DNA of 64,000 nucleotides from Microvirga lupini (GCF_014191055.1 NZ_JACHWB010000001.1:1207875-1271874), one strand, 5' to 3'; positions 36,327 through 46,394 are shown, counted from the stretch's first letter. Translations and numbers: made by a program. Notes: generated by a model from the sequence alone, not told the origin.

Positions 36327-38207
36327 ATGACGACCTTCGACGCTTACTATCGCCGCCGCTCCTCGCAATCCGCTCTGCTCGCGGCGACGGCCGCTCTGGC
36401 GCTCCTTGCAGGAAGTGCCGCTTCTGCTTGTCCTCTGGGCAATCATGACTCTCCGCGGGTTCGCATGCTGCATGCCTTGCAGAAGCCGAACGATCATGGC
36501 TCCGGCCACCAGATGTCCCTTGCGCAGCTGCAACCACAAACCAGCACTGTTCAGCCGAAGCGGACTGAGCTTGGCACATACAGCCGCGATCTACCCCATG
36601 GCGCTGCAGCGCCCACCTCCGATGCCAAACCCCCGCTCCGGGACAATCTCGGTACTCTCTCCTGGTCGGTGACCAAGGATCCAAGCGGAGAGGCGCAGGC
36701 CTATTTCAATCAGGGCTACCGGCTAGGTTGGGGCTTCAATCATGCGGAAGCGGCGCGAGCCTTCCGCGCAGCGCAGGAGCTCGACCCGAATTGCGCCATG
36801 TGCCTGTGGGGTGAGGCCTGGGTACTCGGGCCGCATATCAACTACCCGATGGATGCGGACGCGAATGCGCGTGCGCTCACCGTCCTTGAGAAGGCAAGAG
36901 GTCTTGCCCCCGCCAGCGGGGACATGCAGATCGCCCTGGTGGAGGCGCTCTCGAAGCGCCACTCGCCTGATTCCAATGCCGATCGCAAAGCTCTGGACCA
37001 AGCTTATGCGGATGCCATGGAGGCTGTGCAGGCCCGCTTTCCGAACGATCCGCACATAGCAGTGCTCACGGCGGATGCTCTCATGAATCTCACCCCGTGG
37101 GACTATTGGGCCGACGGCGGCAGGACGCCGAAGGGCAAAACTGAAAAGATTGTCACGCTGCTGGAAGGTGTGCTCGGAACGGCGCAGTCTAGTCCGATAG
37201 AGCCCAAGCCTGATCACCCCGGTGCTGTGCATCTCTATATCCACACGGTCGAGGCGTCGGACCACCCGGAGCGAGCCGCTCCTCACGCCTCTCGCCTGGA
37301 AAGCCTGATGCCAGGGGCGGGGCATCTGGTGCACATGCCGAGCCATATCTGGTACAGGCTTGGACGCTGGCGCGAGAGCCTTGATGCCAATGTGCGTGCG
37401 GCAGCGGCCGATGAGGCGCTCGTCAAGGAGGGAGGCGCGAGCCTGCTTTACTCCGAAGCCTATTATGCGCACAACGTTCACTTCCTGATGGTCTCGGCGC
37501 TTACGGGTGGTGACGGCAGCACAGCCGTAGAGGCGGCACAGAAGCTCTCGGGCATTGTTTCGGAGCGCGCTCAGCGTGAGGTGCCGTGGACGCAGCCGAT
37601 AACGGCAGCACCCTACAACGTTCATGCGGTCTTCTCGAAGCCCGAGGACGTGCTTGCCCTGCCGGCGCCGAAGGGTGACTTTCCCTACGTCAAAGCCGCG
37701 TGGCACTATGCGCGCGGTGTTGCCTTGGCCCGTCTCGGACGAGCTGATGAAGCCCGCGCGGAGGCAGGTGCCATAGACGCGCTGGCAAAGAGCCCTGAGA
37801 TCATGGCTCTTCCCGATGCCGGTGTGCCGGGACCGGATGTGCTTTCGATCGCGGTGCATGAGATCGAGGCGCGGATCGCGCAGAATGCCGGCGAACACGC
37901 GCAGGCTGCCACCTTGTTCGCGGAGGCTGCGACGATCCAGGACGGGCTGCCTTACATGGAGCCGCCCTACTGGTATTATCCGGTCCATCAATCCCTCGGG
38001 GCGGCGCTGATGGCAGAAGGCAAGCCTGCCGAAGCAGCCATGGCGTTCCGTGAAGCGCTGCGGCGCTCGCCAAATAATGGCTGGGCCGCCGCAGGGCTAC
38101 TGCGTGCAGCCGAGGCACAGGGCGATCAGCCGACGGTCGAGGAAGCCAAGTCCTTGATGCAGAAGAACTGGTTCGGAAACGGCATGCCGGCTCCCGAGCA
38201 GCTCTGA
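36327..38207 (+). CDS. Exported tetratricopeptide-repeat protein
   Basis: A 626-residue protein with a signal peptide (hydrophobic LLAATAALALLAGSAASA then Cys) and several TPR units: around residues 125-170 (AQAYFNQGYRLGWGFNHAEAARAFRAAQELDPNCAMC), 335-380 and 515-600. The SAASAC end suggests either a lipoprotein-like Cys or ordinary cleavage. Similar proteins are annotated only as TPR-repeat proteins. AGGAGG precedes the ATG. It is convergent with the cyclase gene, so no operon partner points to a function. Confidence 0.8.
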   Translation: MTTFDAYYRRRSSQSALLAATAALALLAGSAASACPLGNHDSPRVRMLHALQKPNDHGSGHQMSLAQLQPQTSTVQPKRTELGTYSRDLPHGAAAPTSDAKPPLRDNLGTLSWSVTKDPSGEAQAYFNQGYRLGWGFNHAEAARAFRAAQELDPNCAMCLWGEAWVLGPHINYPMDADANARALTVLEKARGLAPASGDMQIALVEALSKRHSPDSNADRKALDQAYADAMEAVQARFPNDPHIAVLTADALMNLTPWDYWADGGRTPKGKTEKIVTLLEGVLGTAQSSPIEPKPDHPGAVHLYIHTVEASDHPERAAPHASRLESLMPGAGHLVHMPSHIWYRLGRWRESLDANVRAAAADEALVKEGGASLLYSEAYYAHNVHFLMVSALTGGDGSTAVEAAQKLSGIVSERAQREVPWTQPITAAPYNVHAVFSKPEDVLALPAPKGDFPYVKAAWHYARGVALARLGRADEARAEAGAIDALAKSPEIMALPDAGVPGPDVLSIAVHEIEARIAQNAGEHAQAATLFAEAATIQDGLPYMEPPYWYYPVHQSLGAALMAEGKPAEAAMAFREALRRSPNNGWAAAGLLRAAEAQGDQPTVEEAKSLMQKNWFGNGMPAPEQL

Positions 38208-38226
38208 ACCAGGCGCGTCATGATGG

Positions 38227-40137
38227 TTAGGACGGGCTCCGGTGGCGTACACCGGAGCCTGAACGCATGTGGCTGAGGCGGCGGTCCCTTCGCCAGAGCC
38301 AGACCGGAATGGAACCGGACCGGCCACGGATAGCTGTCGGGAACGTTCCCTCCAGGAGACCGGATTCAAAAACCGAACAGGCGTCGCCCGCTGCACGGTG
38401 GAGTTCGTCGCTCAGGGCCACATCGGCATCGTGTGCCGCGGCGACCTCCATCAAGCGGCTCGCCACATTGACCGTATCGCCGATGGCTGTGATGTGCTGA
38501 TGGCTGTCGCCGCCGAGCCGGGATGCGATGATCTCGCCGAAATGTGCCCCGATCTTAAAGCCGATCCGAGACGCAATCCCATCGGGTAGTCTCGTCATCC
38601 ATTCTTCCGTTCTCAGGCACAGTCCGACGCAGGCCCCCACCGCGTGGCAGGCGTCCTCAGGCGAGGAATCCGGCAGCCCGAACAGGATCATTGCGCCGTC
38701 GCCCATGAAGCTGGCGACGATACCCCGATGGTGCACCGCTTCCTGATCCACGAGAGCATGAAATCCCCTTAGCATCTCGCGAGTTTCGTCGAGGGGCAGG
38801 AGCTCACTCAGACCCGTGAAGCCCGACAGATCGATGAAGATCACGGCTGCCTTCTGGCGCACCGGCTTCATGAGAAAAGCGGGATCTTCGGCGAGCCGTT
38901 TTGTGAGACTCGGAGGTTGAAAGCGGCGCAGGGTTCTGCTCTGCAGGCTGAGCCTGTCCGCGCGAAGCCGGTCGAGCCAGAGCTCTGCCGCTCCGAAGAT
39001 CATCGCCGGAGGCAGGGCGGCTAGCAGCGGAAGGGTTGCGCTGAGCCAGATGCCTCGCGTGAAAGCCACGAAGGTCAGGCCGATCCATGCGATTGTGACC
39101 ACTGTGATAACCGCGAAACCCCAGATGCCGCGATGCCAAGCAAGGAGAAAAACGAACAGAACCGGCAGCAGGATGGCCACGGAGCCGTCGACGAGACGCA
39201 CACGTCCGCCGCGCACCAATCCGTCGCCCTGCATCAGATGCGCCACTGCCGTCGCCAGAACCTCGACACCCGGCAAGACAGGATCGAAGGGTGTCGGAAA
39301 GGCATCGCCGCCTCCCGTTACCGTTGCGCCGATCACGACGATCCGGTCTCGAAACGCATCACCATCCGCTTGGCCGCTCAAGACTTGACTCGCACTGACC
39401 GTGCGAATGGTGCCGGCCGGGCCATAGAAGCGGAGGGCAAGTGCATATCCGCCCTCCGTGCCCGTCGCCACATTGCCGATGGCGAGTTTGTCCCCACTGA
39501 GAACCGGATCTTGTCCTATGGCAACAGAGACGGTGCGGAGCGGGAATGACGGAATGATCTGAGCGCCTGAGCGGATCAGAAGCGGAATGTGACGGGGTAC
39601 ACCGGACGGATCGGTGGATATGTTCACGACACCAAGTGCCGAGGCGCGGGCCAGAGTCTCGATCGGTAGGAGAAGTCTCTGCACTGTTGGGAGGTCGCCG
39701 GGTGCAGTGCCAACAGAGGCGGAAGCGAGTTTCGCACCGCGCTCGAACAGGCCTGCGGCCGCCAGAACGCTCCGCGTCCCGCCGAGTGCTTTTGCCAGCG
39801 CAAGATCACCCTCCGTCGGGCCTGGATCCACGAAAAGAATGTCGAGCGCAATGGCCTTGGGACGCATGCGTCCCACGTTCGAGACGAGCTGCGCCATCCT
39901 AGTGCGGGGCAGGGGATAGGCGCCGACCTGCTGCACGGTCTCATCATCGATGGCCAGGATCGTGATGCCCTCCGGTGCGGGGCGTGGGCCCTGGATCACA
40001 AACCGGAGGTCGATAAAGGGAGCTTCCAGGCGGTCGAGCAGGGAGGAATTGCCCTGCCAGTGCAGGAAGGCCAGTCCTGCTCCCCAGAGACCCGCCAAGG
40101 CCGCGGCGATCAGCGGGATGGCAAATCGCCTGCGCAT
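38227..40137 (-). CDS. CHASE2-domain adenylate/guanylate cyclase
   Basis: A 636-residue membrane protein: N-terminal helix, extracytoplasmic CHASE2 sensor domain (residues ~35-330), three membrane helices (~335-415), then a class III nucleotide cyclase domain with metal Asp residues in VIFIDLSGFTGLSE and SFMGDGAMILFG, and the TAIGDTVNVASRL dimer motif. It would make cAMP or cGMP in response to an outside signal. Its gene is seven bases after the FecR-domain gene, a pairing seen in many bacteria. Confidence 0.9.
   Translation of the reverse strand: MRRRFAIPLIAAALAGLWGAGLAFLHWQGNSSLLDRLEAPFIDLRFVIQGPRPAPEGITILAIDDETVQQVGAYPLPRTRMAQLVSNVGRMRPKAIALDILFVDPGPTEGDLALAKALGGTRSVLAAAGLFERGAKLASASVGTAPGDLPTVQRLLLPIETLARASALGVVNISTDPSGVPRHIPLLIRSGAQIIPSFPLRTVSVAIGQDPVLSGDKLAIGNVATGTEGGYALALRFYGPAGTIRTVSASQVLSGQADGDAFRDRIVVIGATVTGGGDAFPTPFDPVLPGVEVLATAVAHLMQGDGLVRGGRVRLVDGSVAILLPVLFVFLLAWHRGIWGFAVITVVTIAWIGLTFVAFTRGIWLSATLPLLAALPPAMIFGAAELWLDRLRADRLSLQSRTLRRFQPPSLTKRLAEDPAFLMKPVRQKAAVIFIDLSGFTGLSELLPLDETREMLRGFHALVDQEAVHHRGIVASFMGDGAMILFGLPDSSPEDACHAVGACVGLCLRTEEWMTRLPDGIASRIGFKIGAHFGEIIASRLGGDSHQHITAIGDTVNVASRLMEVAAAHDADVALSDELHRAAGDACSVFESGLLEGTFPTAIRGRSGSIPVWLWRRDRRLSHMRSGSGVRHRSPS
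38235..38259. other. GC hairpin at the TPR/cyclase convergent end
   Basis: GGCTCCGGT and ACCGGAGCC form a 9-bp stem with a 7-base loop, inside the last codons of the cyclase gene. No T tract follows on the plus strand, so it is at most a weak terminator for the TPR gene. Confidence 0.35.
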
Positions 40138-40143
40138 GGTGGC

Positions 40144-40701
40144 TCAGCGCCCGAGACGGGCGAGGAGGGCGGCGGCGCGGGCAGCGGGCCAGCGCCGCAC
40201 GACGAGAGGTGAGGTGCCGGCCTCGACATCGACACCCTCTCCAGGCCCGAGGCTGACGCCGCGCGTATTGCCTGAGATCCGCCGCACCGCGACCCGTCCG
40301 GTCACCACGAAGACGGAGGTTCTGGCGCCGATCACATCGACAACCCATTGCGTGCCACGCACGGCCGCGATGGCCTGCGGCGTCATGATCTGAAATCCCT
40401 GTCGCGCCGATTGTGCCGGCGCATCAATGAGGATGGCGCGGCCCTGCAGGTTCACGGCATCGGGCTGACCGTCCCTGTTCTGATCCACGAGATTGTAGGC
40501 TGCTCCCGCTTCAGCCTCGATAGTGAGGCCATCCCGGCAGCGCAGGATCTGTCGTTGCGGCGCTGTAGCCGTCTGGAGCACGCAGCCGATTCCTTGAGCC
40601 CGGGCAGCCTCGCTTGAGGGTAGATGGAACAGAGTGCCCAGGAGGACGAGCCGCATCGCAGCAAGGGGAATTGCCCAGCGGCTTGTCCGGCTCCGTGTCA
40701 T
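40144..40701 (-). CDS. FecR-domain exported protein
   Basis: A 185-residue protein with a signal peptide (WAIPLAAMRLVLLGTLF, cleavage near ARAQ) and a FecR domain (residues ~90-160: VRGTQWVVDVIGARTSVFVVTGRVAVRR). The ATG at 40701 has GCGGAG upstream; the frame is open to 40749. It precedes the CHASE2 cyclase gene by six bases, so it may be the periplasmic partner of that sensor. Confidence 0.85.
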   Translation of the reverse strand: MTRSRTSRWAIPLAAMRLVLLGTLFHLPSSEAARAQGIGCVLQTATAPQRQILRCRDGLTIEAEAGAAYNLVDQNRDGQPDAVNLQGRAILIDAPAQSARQGFQIMTPQAIAAVRGTQWVVDVIGARTSVFVVTGRVAVRRISGNTRGVSLGPGEGVDVEAGTSPLVVRRWPAARAAALLARLGR

Positions 40702-40831
40702 CGTCGTTCTCCGCTGCCGAAGGATTGATTGTTGTCCTGAACGGCCCAAAGATGCCTATGAATCATAGTATGGAGGACGGGAGAGAGCCAGCGATGTGCC
40801 GGATGTCACCCTTCAGAGTTCGTGGCAGCCC

Positions 40832-41620
40832 TCACTGTCGTTGAGCGACGAAGAACAGACGCGGAAAGCGCAGGAGAACCTTGCCATCGGCTTGCCCCGG
40901 ATATGCCATTGCAATCTCTGCGTGGTACCGGTCCAGGTATGCGGTTTGCTCCTCCGGGGAAAGGGGATCGAGATAAGGCCTCAACCCCGTTCCCTTGAGC
41001 CACTCGACGATGGCTGCCGCGTCCGCCAGGAGATGAACATAGGTCGTCTGCCAGATGTCAACCGAGCATCCCGCCTGAAGCAGCCAGGAATAGTAGTCCT
41101 CAAAGGATCCGATCTTCTCACGGGACACGGATGCAGTTTCGAGTTTCTCCGCCCAGGGTCCCTCCTGCACCATCTTCCGCATGAGTGTATGCGAGGGCTC
41201 CTGCAGGTTGTTGGGCATCTGGACCCCGAGGCATCCCCCTGGTGTCAGGAACGATGCGAGCCGTGCGAGCAGGCGCGGGTGATCCGGCAGCCATTGCAGA
41301 ACGGCATTGGCGAAGATCAGATCGTAGCGCTCGTCCGGTTCCCAAGCCGCAATGTCCGCCTCCTGGAAGCTTACCCCCGGCAAACGTGCTCTCGCTTTGG
41401 CGAGCATGTCGGGGGAGGTGTCGAGGCCGAGCACGCGTGCGTCCGGGTAGCGGTTGGCGATCAACTCCGTACTGTTTCCGGGGCCGCAGCCGATGTCGAC
41501 GGCGCTACGGATCTCTTCCAGAGGAATACGTCTGATGAGGTCGATTGCAGGCCGTGTCCGCTCGTCCTCGAATTTCAGGTATTGTCCGGCATTCCAATCT
41601 GCCAATGGCGGCCTCATCAT
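40832..41620 (-). CDS. tam: Trans-aconitate 2-methyltransferase
   Basis: SAM-dependent methyltransferase (262 residues from ATG 41620; a GTG at 41632 adds four). The class I motif [13 protein letters not shown], the acidic DTSPDML loop and the Tam-specific [14 protein letters not shown] and [12 protein letters not shown] stretches all match E. coli Tam. It methylates trans-aconitate, a spontaneous inhibitor of aconitase. No neighbour is functionally linked. Confidence 0.93.
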   Translation of the reverse strand: MMRPPLADWNAGQYLKFEDERTRPAIDLIRRIPLEEIRSAVDIGCGPGNSTELIANRYPDARVLGLDTSPDMLAKARARLPGVSFQEADIAAWEPDERYDLIFANAVLQWLPDHPRLLARLASFLTPGGCLGVQMPNNLQEPSHTLMRKMVQEGPWAEKLETASVSREKIGSFEDYYSWLLQAGCSVDIWQTTYVHLLADAAAIVEWLKGTGLRPYLDPLSPEEQTAYLDRYHAEIAMAYPGQADGKVLLRFPRLFFVAQRQ

Positions 41621-41917
41621 TCTAAGGGGCACAGGATGTGTGCCGGACTAGGTTCTCGGTCTGACAAGCCAAGCATGAGGTTGATGAGAAGTACAAGAGT
41701 AAGTTTTTGAACACCGCTGGTGCGGTTAATGCTGCACTGCGCAACCCAATTCATGAGAATGGACCCGCTATTTCTGCCATATTAAGAATCCATTCAAGGG
41801 CGACATTCTCCTTGTTCACGGCTATACTCATTGCATAGGTTACGGCTAAGCGTGACCGCCGCATTGCCACGCATGGCCTGATCTCAACTGCCAAGGTTCA
41901 ACCCTGGAGGAGCGGTT

Positions 41918-42742
41918 ATGGCCCATTTCCACATTGTCGCCGGTGCCACGGAGACCCCGGCCCACCCGGTTGTCAGGAAGATTACACCCGACGATCTGAA
42001 GGAGGCGTTGGCGAGAGGGTTCGATGATTTCTGGGCAATGCCGTCCCATCTCGTCTTTCTCGGGCTGATCTATCCTATCATCGGTGTGTGCCTCGCAGCA
42101 TTGACGTTCAGCAATAATGCGCTGCCGCTGCTCTATCCGCTGGCCTCGGGCTTTGCCCTTGTGGGTCCCTTCGCGGCGATCGGCCTTTACGAGATCAGCC
42201 GGCGGCGGGAGCTTGGTCTCACCACCACTTGGCAGGATGCCTTCGACGTCCTCAAGTCGCCGTCGATTCCTTCGATCGCCGCGCTCGGGGTGGTGCTGCT
42301 TGTGATCTTCCTCGTGTGGCTGACATCGGCGCGCATGCTGTACCAGTCCATCTTCGGCTACGAGGTGCCCGCATCTTACTCGCAATTCGTCAACCAGGTG
42401 CTCGCAACCTCCGAGGGCATGAGGCTGATCGTCATCGGCAACATTCTCGGCTTCTGTTTCGCCGTTGCGGTTTTGAGCATCAGCGTGATCTCGTTCCCAC
42501 TTCTTCTCGACCGGGACGTGGGGGTGGCAGTGGCGATCTATACGTCGATCAAGGCCGTGGCGATGAACCCGATCACGATGGCTCTGTGGGGATTGATTGT
42601 GGCGGCTGGGCTCCTTATCGGATCGATCCCGCTCTTCGTGGGGCTCGCCATTGTCATGCCGGTGCTCGGCCACGCGACCTGGCATCTGTACCGCCGGGTG
42701 GTTGAACCTCCCCATCCTGACGAGGCTCATCCCGTGACATAG
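41918..42742 (+). CDS. DUF2189 family membrane protein
   Basis: A 274-residue protein with about six membrane helices and the DUF2189 features: N-terminal soluble part ending with ALARGFDDFWAMPSHLVFLGLIYP, GFALVGPFAAIGLYEISRR, and LDRDVGVAVAIYTSIKAVAMNP. Function unknown. GGAGG precedes the ATG. Family members are often near cytochrome oxidase genes, as here. A terminator follows. Confidence 0.85.
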   Translation: MAHFHIVAGATETPAHPVVRKITPDDLKEALARGFDDFWAMPSHLVFLGLIYPIIGVCLAALTFSNNALPLLYPLASGFALVGPFAAIGLYEISRRRELGLTTTWQDAFDVLKSPSIPSIAALGVVLLVIFLVWLTSARMLYQSIFGYEVPASYSQFVNQVLATSEGMRLIVIGNILGFCFAVAVLSISVISFPLLLDRDVGVAVAIYTSIKAVAMNPITMALWGLIVAAGLLIGSIPLFVGLAIVMPVLGHATWHLYRRVVEPPHPDEAHPVT

Positions 42743-42763
42743 GTCACGCGTAGTTGACGGCTG

Positions 42764-42794
42764 AAGGCGGTCCTGAGAATGGGATCGCCTTTTT
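42764..42794 (+). terminator. Terminator after DUF2189 gene
   Basis: AAGGCG-G-TCC pairs with GGA-T-CGCCTT around a short loop, followed by TTTTT, between two convergent operons. Confidence 0.75.
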
Positions 42795-42799
42795 GCTGC

Positions 42800-43135
42800 T
42801 CAAGTGCTTGGTCCAAAAGATGAGACTCTGGAGAGAAGCGTGTGATCCGACTCCAGCACCATGATCGCCACAAAAACCAGCACGGCACTGACGGGCACCA
42901 GGATGGCATACACCAGGGAAAGGCGTTCCCAGGCCATGTGCATGAAGACGGCCACGATAAGTCCGGCCTTCAGCATCATGAACAGCATGATGAGCGAGTA
43001 TCTCAGCAGTCCCTGAAGCTGGAAGTAGTCGACGAAGTACGAGCAGGCGCTTAAGATAAACAGCCAGACCCAGACCACGAGGTAGAGCTTGATCGGATGT
43101 TGCTGTCCCTGTGTGTGGGCGGATGCCTGTGCCAT
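42800..43135 (-). CDS. Haem-copper oxidase subunit IV-like protein
   Basis: A 111-residue protein with three membrane helices (LYLVVWVWLFILSACSYFVDYF, SLIMLFMMLKAGLIVAVFMHM and LVYAILVPVSAVLVFVAIMVL). The FMHMxWE segment is characteristic of CtaF/CyoD-type subunit IV. The ATG at 43135 is eight bases after the subunit III stop. It is the last gene of the oxidase operon. Confidence 0.82.
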   Translation of the reverse strand: MAQASAHTQGQQHPIKLYLVVWVWLFILSACSYFVDYFQLQGLLRYSLIMLFMMLKAGLIVAVFMHMAWERLSLVYAILVPVSAVLVFVAIMVLESDHTLLSRVSSFGPST

Positions 43136-43143
43136 GATCGTGC

Positions 43144-43872
43144 TCACCAGAGGTAGAAGAAGGCGAAAATGAAGACCCAAACCAAATCGACGAAGTGCCA
43201 GTAGAGGCCCATGATCTCGACTGACTCGTAGTTCCCTCGGCGGCTTGTGAAGAAGCCGCGTTGCTCCTGATCGTAATCGCCCCGCCAGACCTTTCTGGCA
43301 ATGATCAGGAGGAACAGCACGCCGAAGCTCACATGGGTGCCGTGAAAGCCCGTGATCATGAAGAAGCTTGATCCGAACTGCGCCGCTCCCCACGGATTGG
43401 CCCAGGGGCGCACCCCCTCATGGATCAGCTTGGACCACTCGAAGGCCTGCATGCCCACGAAGGTCGCTCCAAGCAGGGCCGTCACGAGCATCAGGATCGC
43501 GGTCTTTCGGCGGTCGCGACGATAGGCGAAGTTCACCGCCATGGCCATGGTGCCGCTGCTGCTGATCAGCACGAAGGTCATGATGGCGATAAGGATGAGC
43601 GGGAGGCTGGTGCCTCCGATGGTCAGGGCAAAGACTTCGCTCGGGTTGGGCCATGGTACGGTCGTGGACATACGTGCCGTCATGTAGGAGATTAGGAAAC
43701 AGCTGAACACGAAGGTGTCGCTGAGGAGAAAGATCCACATCATGGCCTTTCCCCAGGAGACATTCCTGAAAGCCTGCCGGTCTGAGGAGAAGTCGGCTGT
43801 GATGCTTCGCAGGCCCGAAGCCTCGGGGTAGGTGTGGGTTGTGTGCGTCACAGCTTGTTCCGCCATGGGCAT
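43144..43872 (-). CDS. Cytochrome c oxidase subunit III
   Basis: About 242 residues from the ATG at 43872 (GAGAG five bases upstream; an ATG at 43866 is the alternative). Contains seven hydrophobic segments and the subunit III signature FMITGFHGTHVSFGVLFLL, and the C-terminal YWHFVDLVWVFIFAFFYLW. It is the second of two subunit III-like proteins in this operon. The rhizobial alternative oxidase coxMNOP of Bradyrhizobium has a similar arrangement. Confidence 0.9.
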   Translation of the reverse strand: MPMAEQAVTHTTHTYPEASGLRSITADFSSDRQAFRNVSWGKAMMWIFLLSDTFVFSCFLISYMTARMSTTVPWPNPSEVFALTIGGTSLPLILIAIMTFVLISSSGTMAMAVNFAYRRDRRKTAILMLVTALLGATFVGMQAFEWSKLIHEGVRPWANPWGAAQFGSSFFMITGFHGTHVSFGVLFLLIIARKVWRGDYDQEQRGFFTSRRGNYESVEIMGLYWHFVDLVWVFIFAFFYLW

Positions 43873-43880
43873 AGACTCTC

Positions 43881-44585
43881 TCACGTCAGCAACTGCCGAC
43901 ATATATCCACGAACTCGCCTGCCCAGCCCGTCCAGATGCTCAGGAGAACGAGCCAGAGGATAAGCAGGAAGTGCCAATACGTGGCGCAAAGCTCAACCGG
44001 CAGGAGCAATTGCTCAGTTGCAGGCACACGCCACACTTTCTCAGTGGTACGGGCCAATGCCACCAACCCGCCCAGGAGATGCAGGCCGTGCGCTCCGGTC
44101 AGGATGTAGAAGAAGTCATTGGCCGGGTTGGCGGTGAGGCGATAGCCTTCGCCCACCAACTGCTGCCAGGCAACGAGCTGTCCCGACAGGAAGGCCAGGG
44201 CCGCGATACCGGCAGCAATCAGGCTCGCTTTGAGTTCGGTTCTCTCGCCACGACGCACAGCGACCGTCGCGCCATGAAGTGCGATGCTGCTCAAGGCAAG
44301 CATTGCGGTGTTGAGCCAGAGGATTGGCGGGAGGGGCAAGGTTCGCCAATCCGGGAGCTGCATGCGCATAACATAGGCGCTGATGAAAAGCGCGAAGAAG
44401 GAGCCGATGACGGCCAGGAGCACACGCAGCCCGATAGTTGCAGGATGAGTCGATTGAACAGGCAGGCCCGGTAGAACGGCTGTTTCTCCCTGCTCCAGCC
44501 ATGGCTTGGATGCCAAGCCCTGCCGCGAGAGCCACCATGTCGCGAGGATCGCCAGGATGCTCAGGAAGAACAGGATGCTACCCAT
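43881..44585 (-). CDS. Second subunit III-like protein of the oxidase
   Basis: A 234-residue membrane protein, diverged from classical subunit III but sharing YILTGAHGLHLLGGLVAL and the terminal TYWHFLLILWLVLLSIW. It has about seven helices. It overlaps the subunit I stop by eight bases. Whether it replaces, adds to or complements the neighbouring subunit III cannot be told from sequence; it lacks the N-terminal conserved part of subunit III. Confidence 0.82.
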   Translation of the reverse strand: MGSILFFLSILAILATWWLSRQGLASKPWLEQGETAVLPGLPVQSTHPATIGLRVLLAVIGSFFALFISAYVMRMQLPDWRTLPLPPILWLNTAMLALSSIALHGATVAVRRGERTELKASLIAAGIAALAFLSGQLVAWQQLVGEGYRLTANPANDFFYILTGAHGLHLLGGLVALARTTEKVWRVPATEQLLLPVELCATYWHFLLILWLVLLSIWTGWAGEFVDICRQLLT

Positions 44586-46356
44586 GGCCGGCTCCCGATG
44601 TCCGTGTGGGCCACGGCTGGTTTTGAGCTATGAAATCCTGATCGGCTCCCGGTACACTGTAGTCATAGGCCCAGCGATAGACGACGGGCAGGTGTCTGCC
44701 CCAATTGCCGTGAGGCGGTGGTGTCTCGGGCGTCTGCCATTCCAAGGTGGTGGCGCGCCAGGGATTGCCGCCGGCCTCCCTGCCGTGACGCAGGCTCCAG
44801 AAGAGATTGAAGACAAATACCAGCTGGATGGCGCCGACAATCAACGCCATGATGGTGATGAAGGCATTAAGTGTGTGCGCCGAGGGAGGCACGAAGGCCA
44901 TATCGGCGATGTCATGGTACCGGCGCGGGATTCCCATGAGGCCGAGATAATGCATGGGGAAGAAGATCGCGTAGGCGCCGAGGAACGTAACCCAGAAATG
45001 GAGCTTGCCGAGCCCATCATTCAGCATGCGTCCGGTTACCTTCGGATACCAATGGTAGATCGCGCCGAAGATCACCAGAATGGGGGCAACGCCCATGACC
45101 ATATGGAAATGCGCGACGACGAACATGGTGTCAGAGAGTGGCACATCCACGACCACGTTGCCGAGGAAGAGTCCGGTCAGGCCGCCATTCACGAAAGTGA
45201 CGATAAAGGCGAGCGCGAACAGCATGGGGATGGTCAGGTGGATATCGCCCCGCCAGAGGGTGAGGATCCAGTTGTAGACCTTGATCGCTGTTGGAATGGC
45301 GATGATCAGCGTGGTGGTGGCGAAGAAGAACCCGAAATAGGGGTTCATGCCGCTCACATACATGTGGTGCGCCCACACGACGAAGCTCAGCGCCCCGATA
45401 GCCAGCAGTGCCCAGACCATCATCCGGTAGCCGAAGATGTTGCGTCGCGCATGGGTGCTGATCAGGTCCGACACGATGCCGAAGGCCGGCAGGGCGACGA
45501 TGTAGACCTCTGGGTGCCCGAAGAACCAGAAGAGATGCTGGAAGAGCAGGGGACTGCCGCCGTTGCGGTCCAGGGGCTGTCCCATCTCGACAATGGCCGG
45601 CATGAAGAAGCTGGTGCCGAGCGCCCGGTCGAACAGCATCATTACGGCGCCGACGAACAGGGCCGGGAAGGCGAGCAGCGCCATGAAGCTGGCCGTGAAA
45701 ATGCCCCAGACGGTGAGCGGCATGCGCATCAGGGTCATGCCGCGCGCGCGCGCCTGCAGAACCGTCACCACGTAGTTCAGGCCCCCCATGGTGAAGCCGA
45801 TGATGAACACCATCAGCGACACGAGCATCATGATGATCCCCCAGTCCTGGCCACCCGGTGTCCCTGACGTGATGGCCTGTGGAGGGTAAAGCGTCCAGCC
45901 GGCTCCTGTGGGGCCGCCCGGCGCGAAGAAGCTCGCCACGAGGATGAGAACCGCCAGGAGATAGATCCAGAAGCTCAGCATGTTGACATAGGGAAAGACC
46001 ATGTCGCGGGCGCCGATCATCAGCGGGATGAGGTAATTGCCGAAGCCGCCGAGAAAGAGCGCGGTGAGCACATAGACCACCATCATCATGCCGTGCATGG
46101 TGATGAACTGGTAATAGGCATTGGCGTCGATGAAGGTGAAGACGCCGGGAAACCCCAACTGCAGACGCATCAGCCATGACAGGACGAGGGCGACAAGACC
46201 GACGGAGAGAGCGACGAACGCGTATTGGATGGCGATAATCTTCGCGTCCTGGCTGAAGACGTACTTCGTCACCCAGCTGTGCGGATGATAGAGCTCGACA
46301 TCCTCGACATCGGGCGCTGCAACCACTCCTGTGGACCCAAGTGGGACATCAACCAT
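44578..46356 (-). CDS. Cytochrome c oxidase subunit I
   Basis: Catalytic haem-copper subunit (592 residues from the ATG at 46356 with GGGGAG upstream; a TTG at 46398 would add 14). HPEVYIVALPAFG holds the CuB His, the cross-linked Tyr region and the channel Glu; WAHHMYVSG gives two more CuB His; VAHFHMVMG gives haem ligands; TAIKVYNW keeps the K-channel Lys and ARDMVFPYVN the D-channel Asp and Asn. So it is an A-type proton-pumping oxidase by residues. Oxidases of this type with subunits II, I, III, III-like resemble the microaerobically induced coxMNOP set. Confidence 0.94.
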   Translation of the reverse strand: MVDVPLGSTGVVAAPDVEDVELYHPHSWVTKYVFSQDAKIIAIQYAFVALSVGLVALVLSWLMRLQLGFPGVFTFIDANAYYQFITMHGMMMVVYVLTALFLGGFGNYLIPLMIGARDMVFPYVNMLSFWIYLLAVLILVASFFAPGGPTGAGWTLYPPQAITSGTPGGQDWGIIMMLVSLMVFIIGFTMGGLNYVVTVLQARARGMTLMRMPLTVWGIFTASFMALLAFPALFVGAVMMLFDRALGTSFFMPAIVEMGQPLDRNGGSPLLFQHLFWFFGHPEVYIVALPAFGIVSDLISTHARRNIFGYRMMVWALLAIGALSFVVWAHHMYVSGMNPYFGFFFATTTLIIAIPTAIKVYNWILTLWRGDIHLTIPMLFALAFIVTFVNGGLTGLFLGNVVVDVPLSDTMFVVAHFHMVMGVAPILVIFGAIYHWYPKVTGRMLNDGLGKLHFWVTFLGAYAIFFPMHYLGLMGIPRRYHDIADMAFVPPSAHTLNAFITIMALIVGAIQLVFVFNLFWSLRHGREAGGNPWRATTLEWQTPETPPPHGNWGRHLPVVYRWAYDYSVPGADQDFIAQNQPWPTRTSGAGHG

Positions 46357-46394
46357 CAGAATGTTCTCCCCGGCAGCTCTCGCTTCCTCTTCGA

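Noticed and set aside
44506..45867. A 453-codon open frame on the plus strand opposite subunit I
   Set aside because: Same artefact: antisense to a recognisable oxidase gene, no family resemblance.
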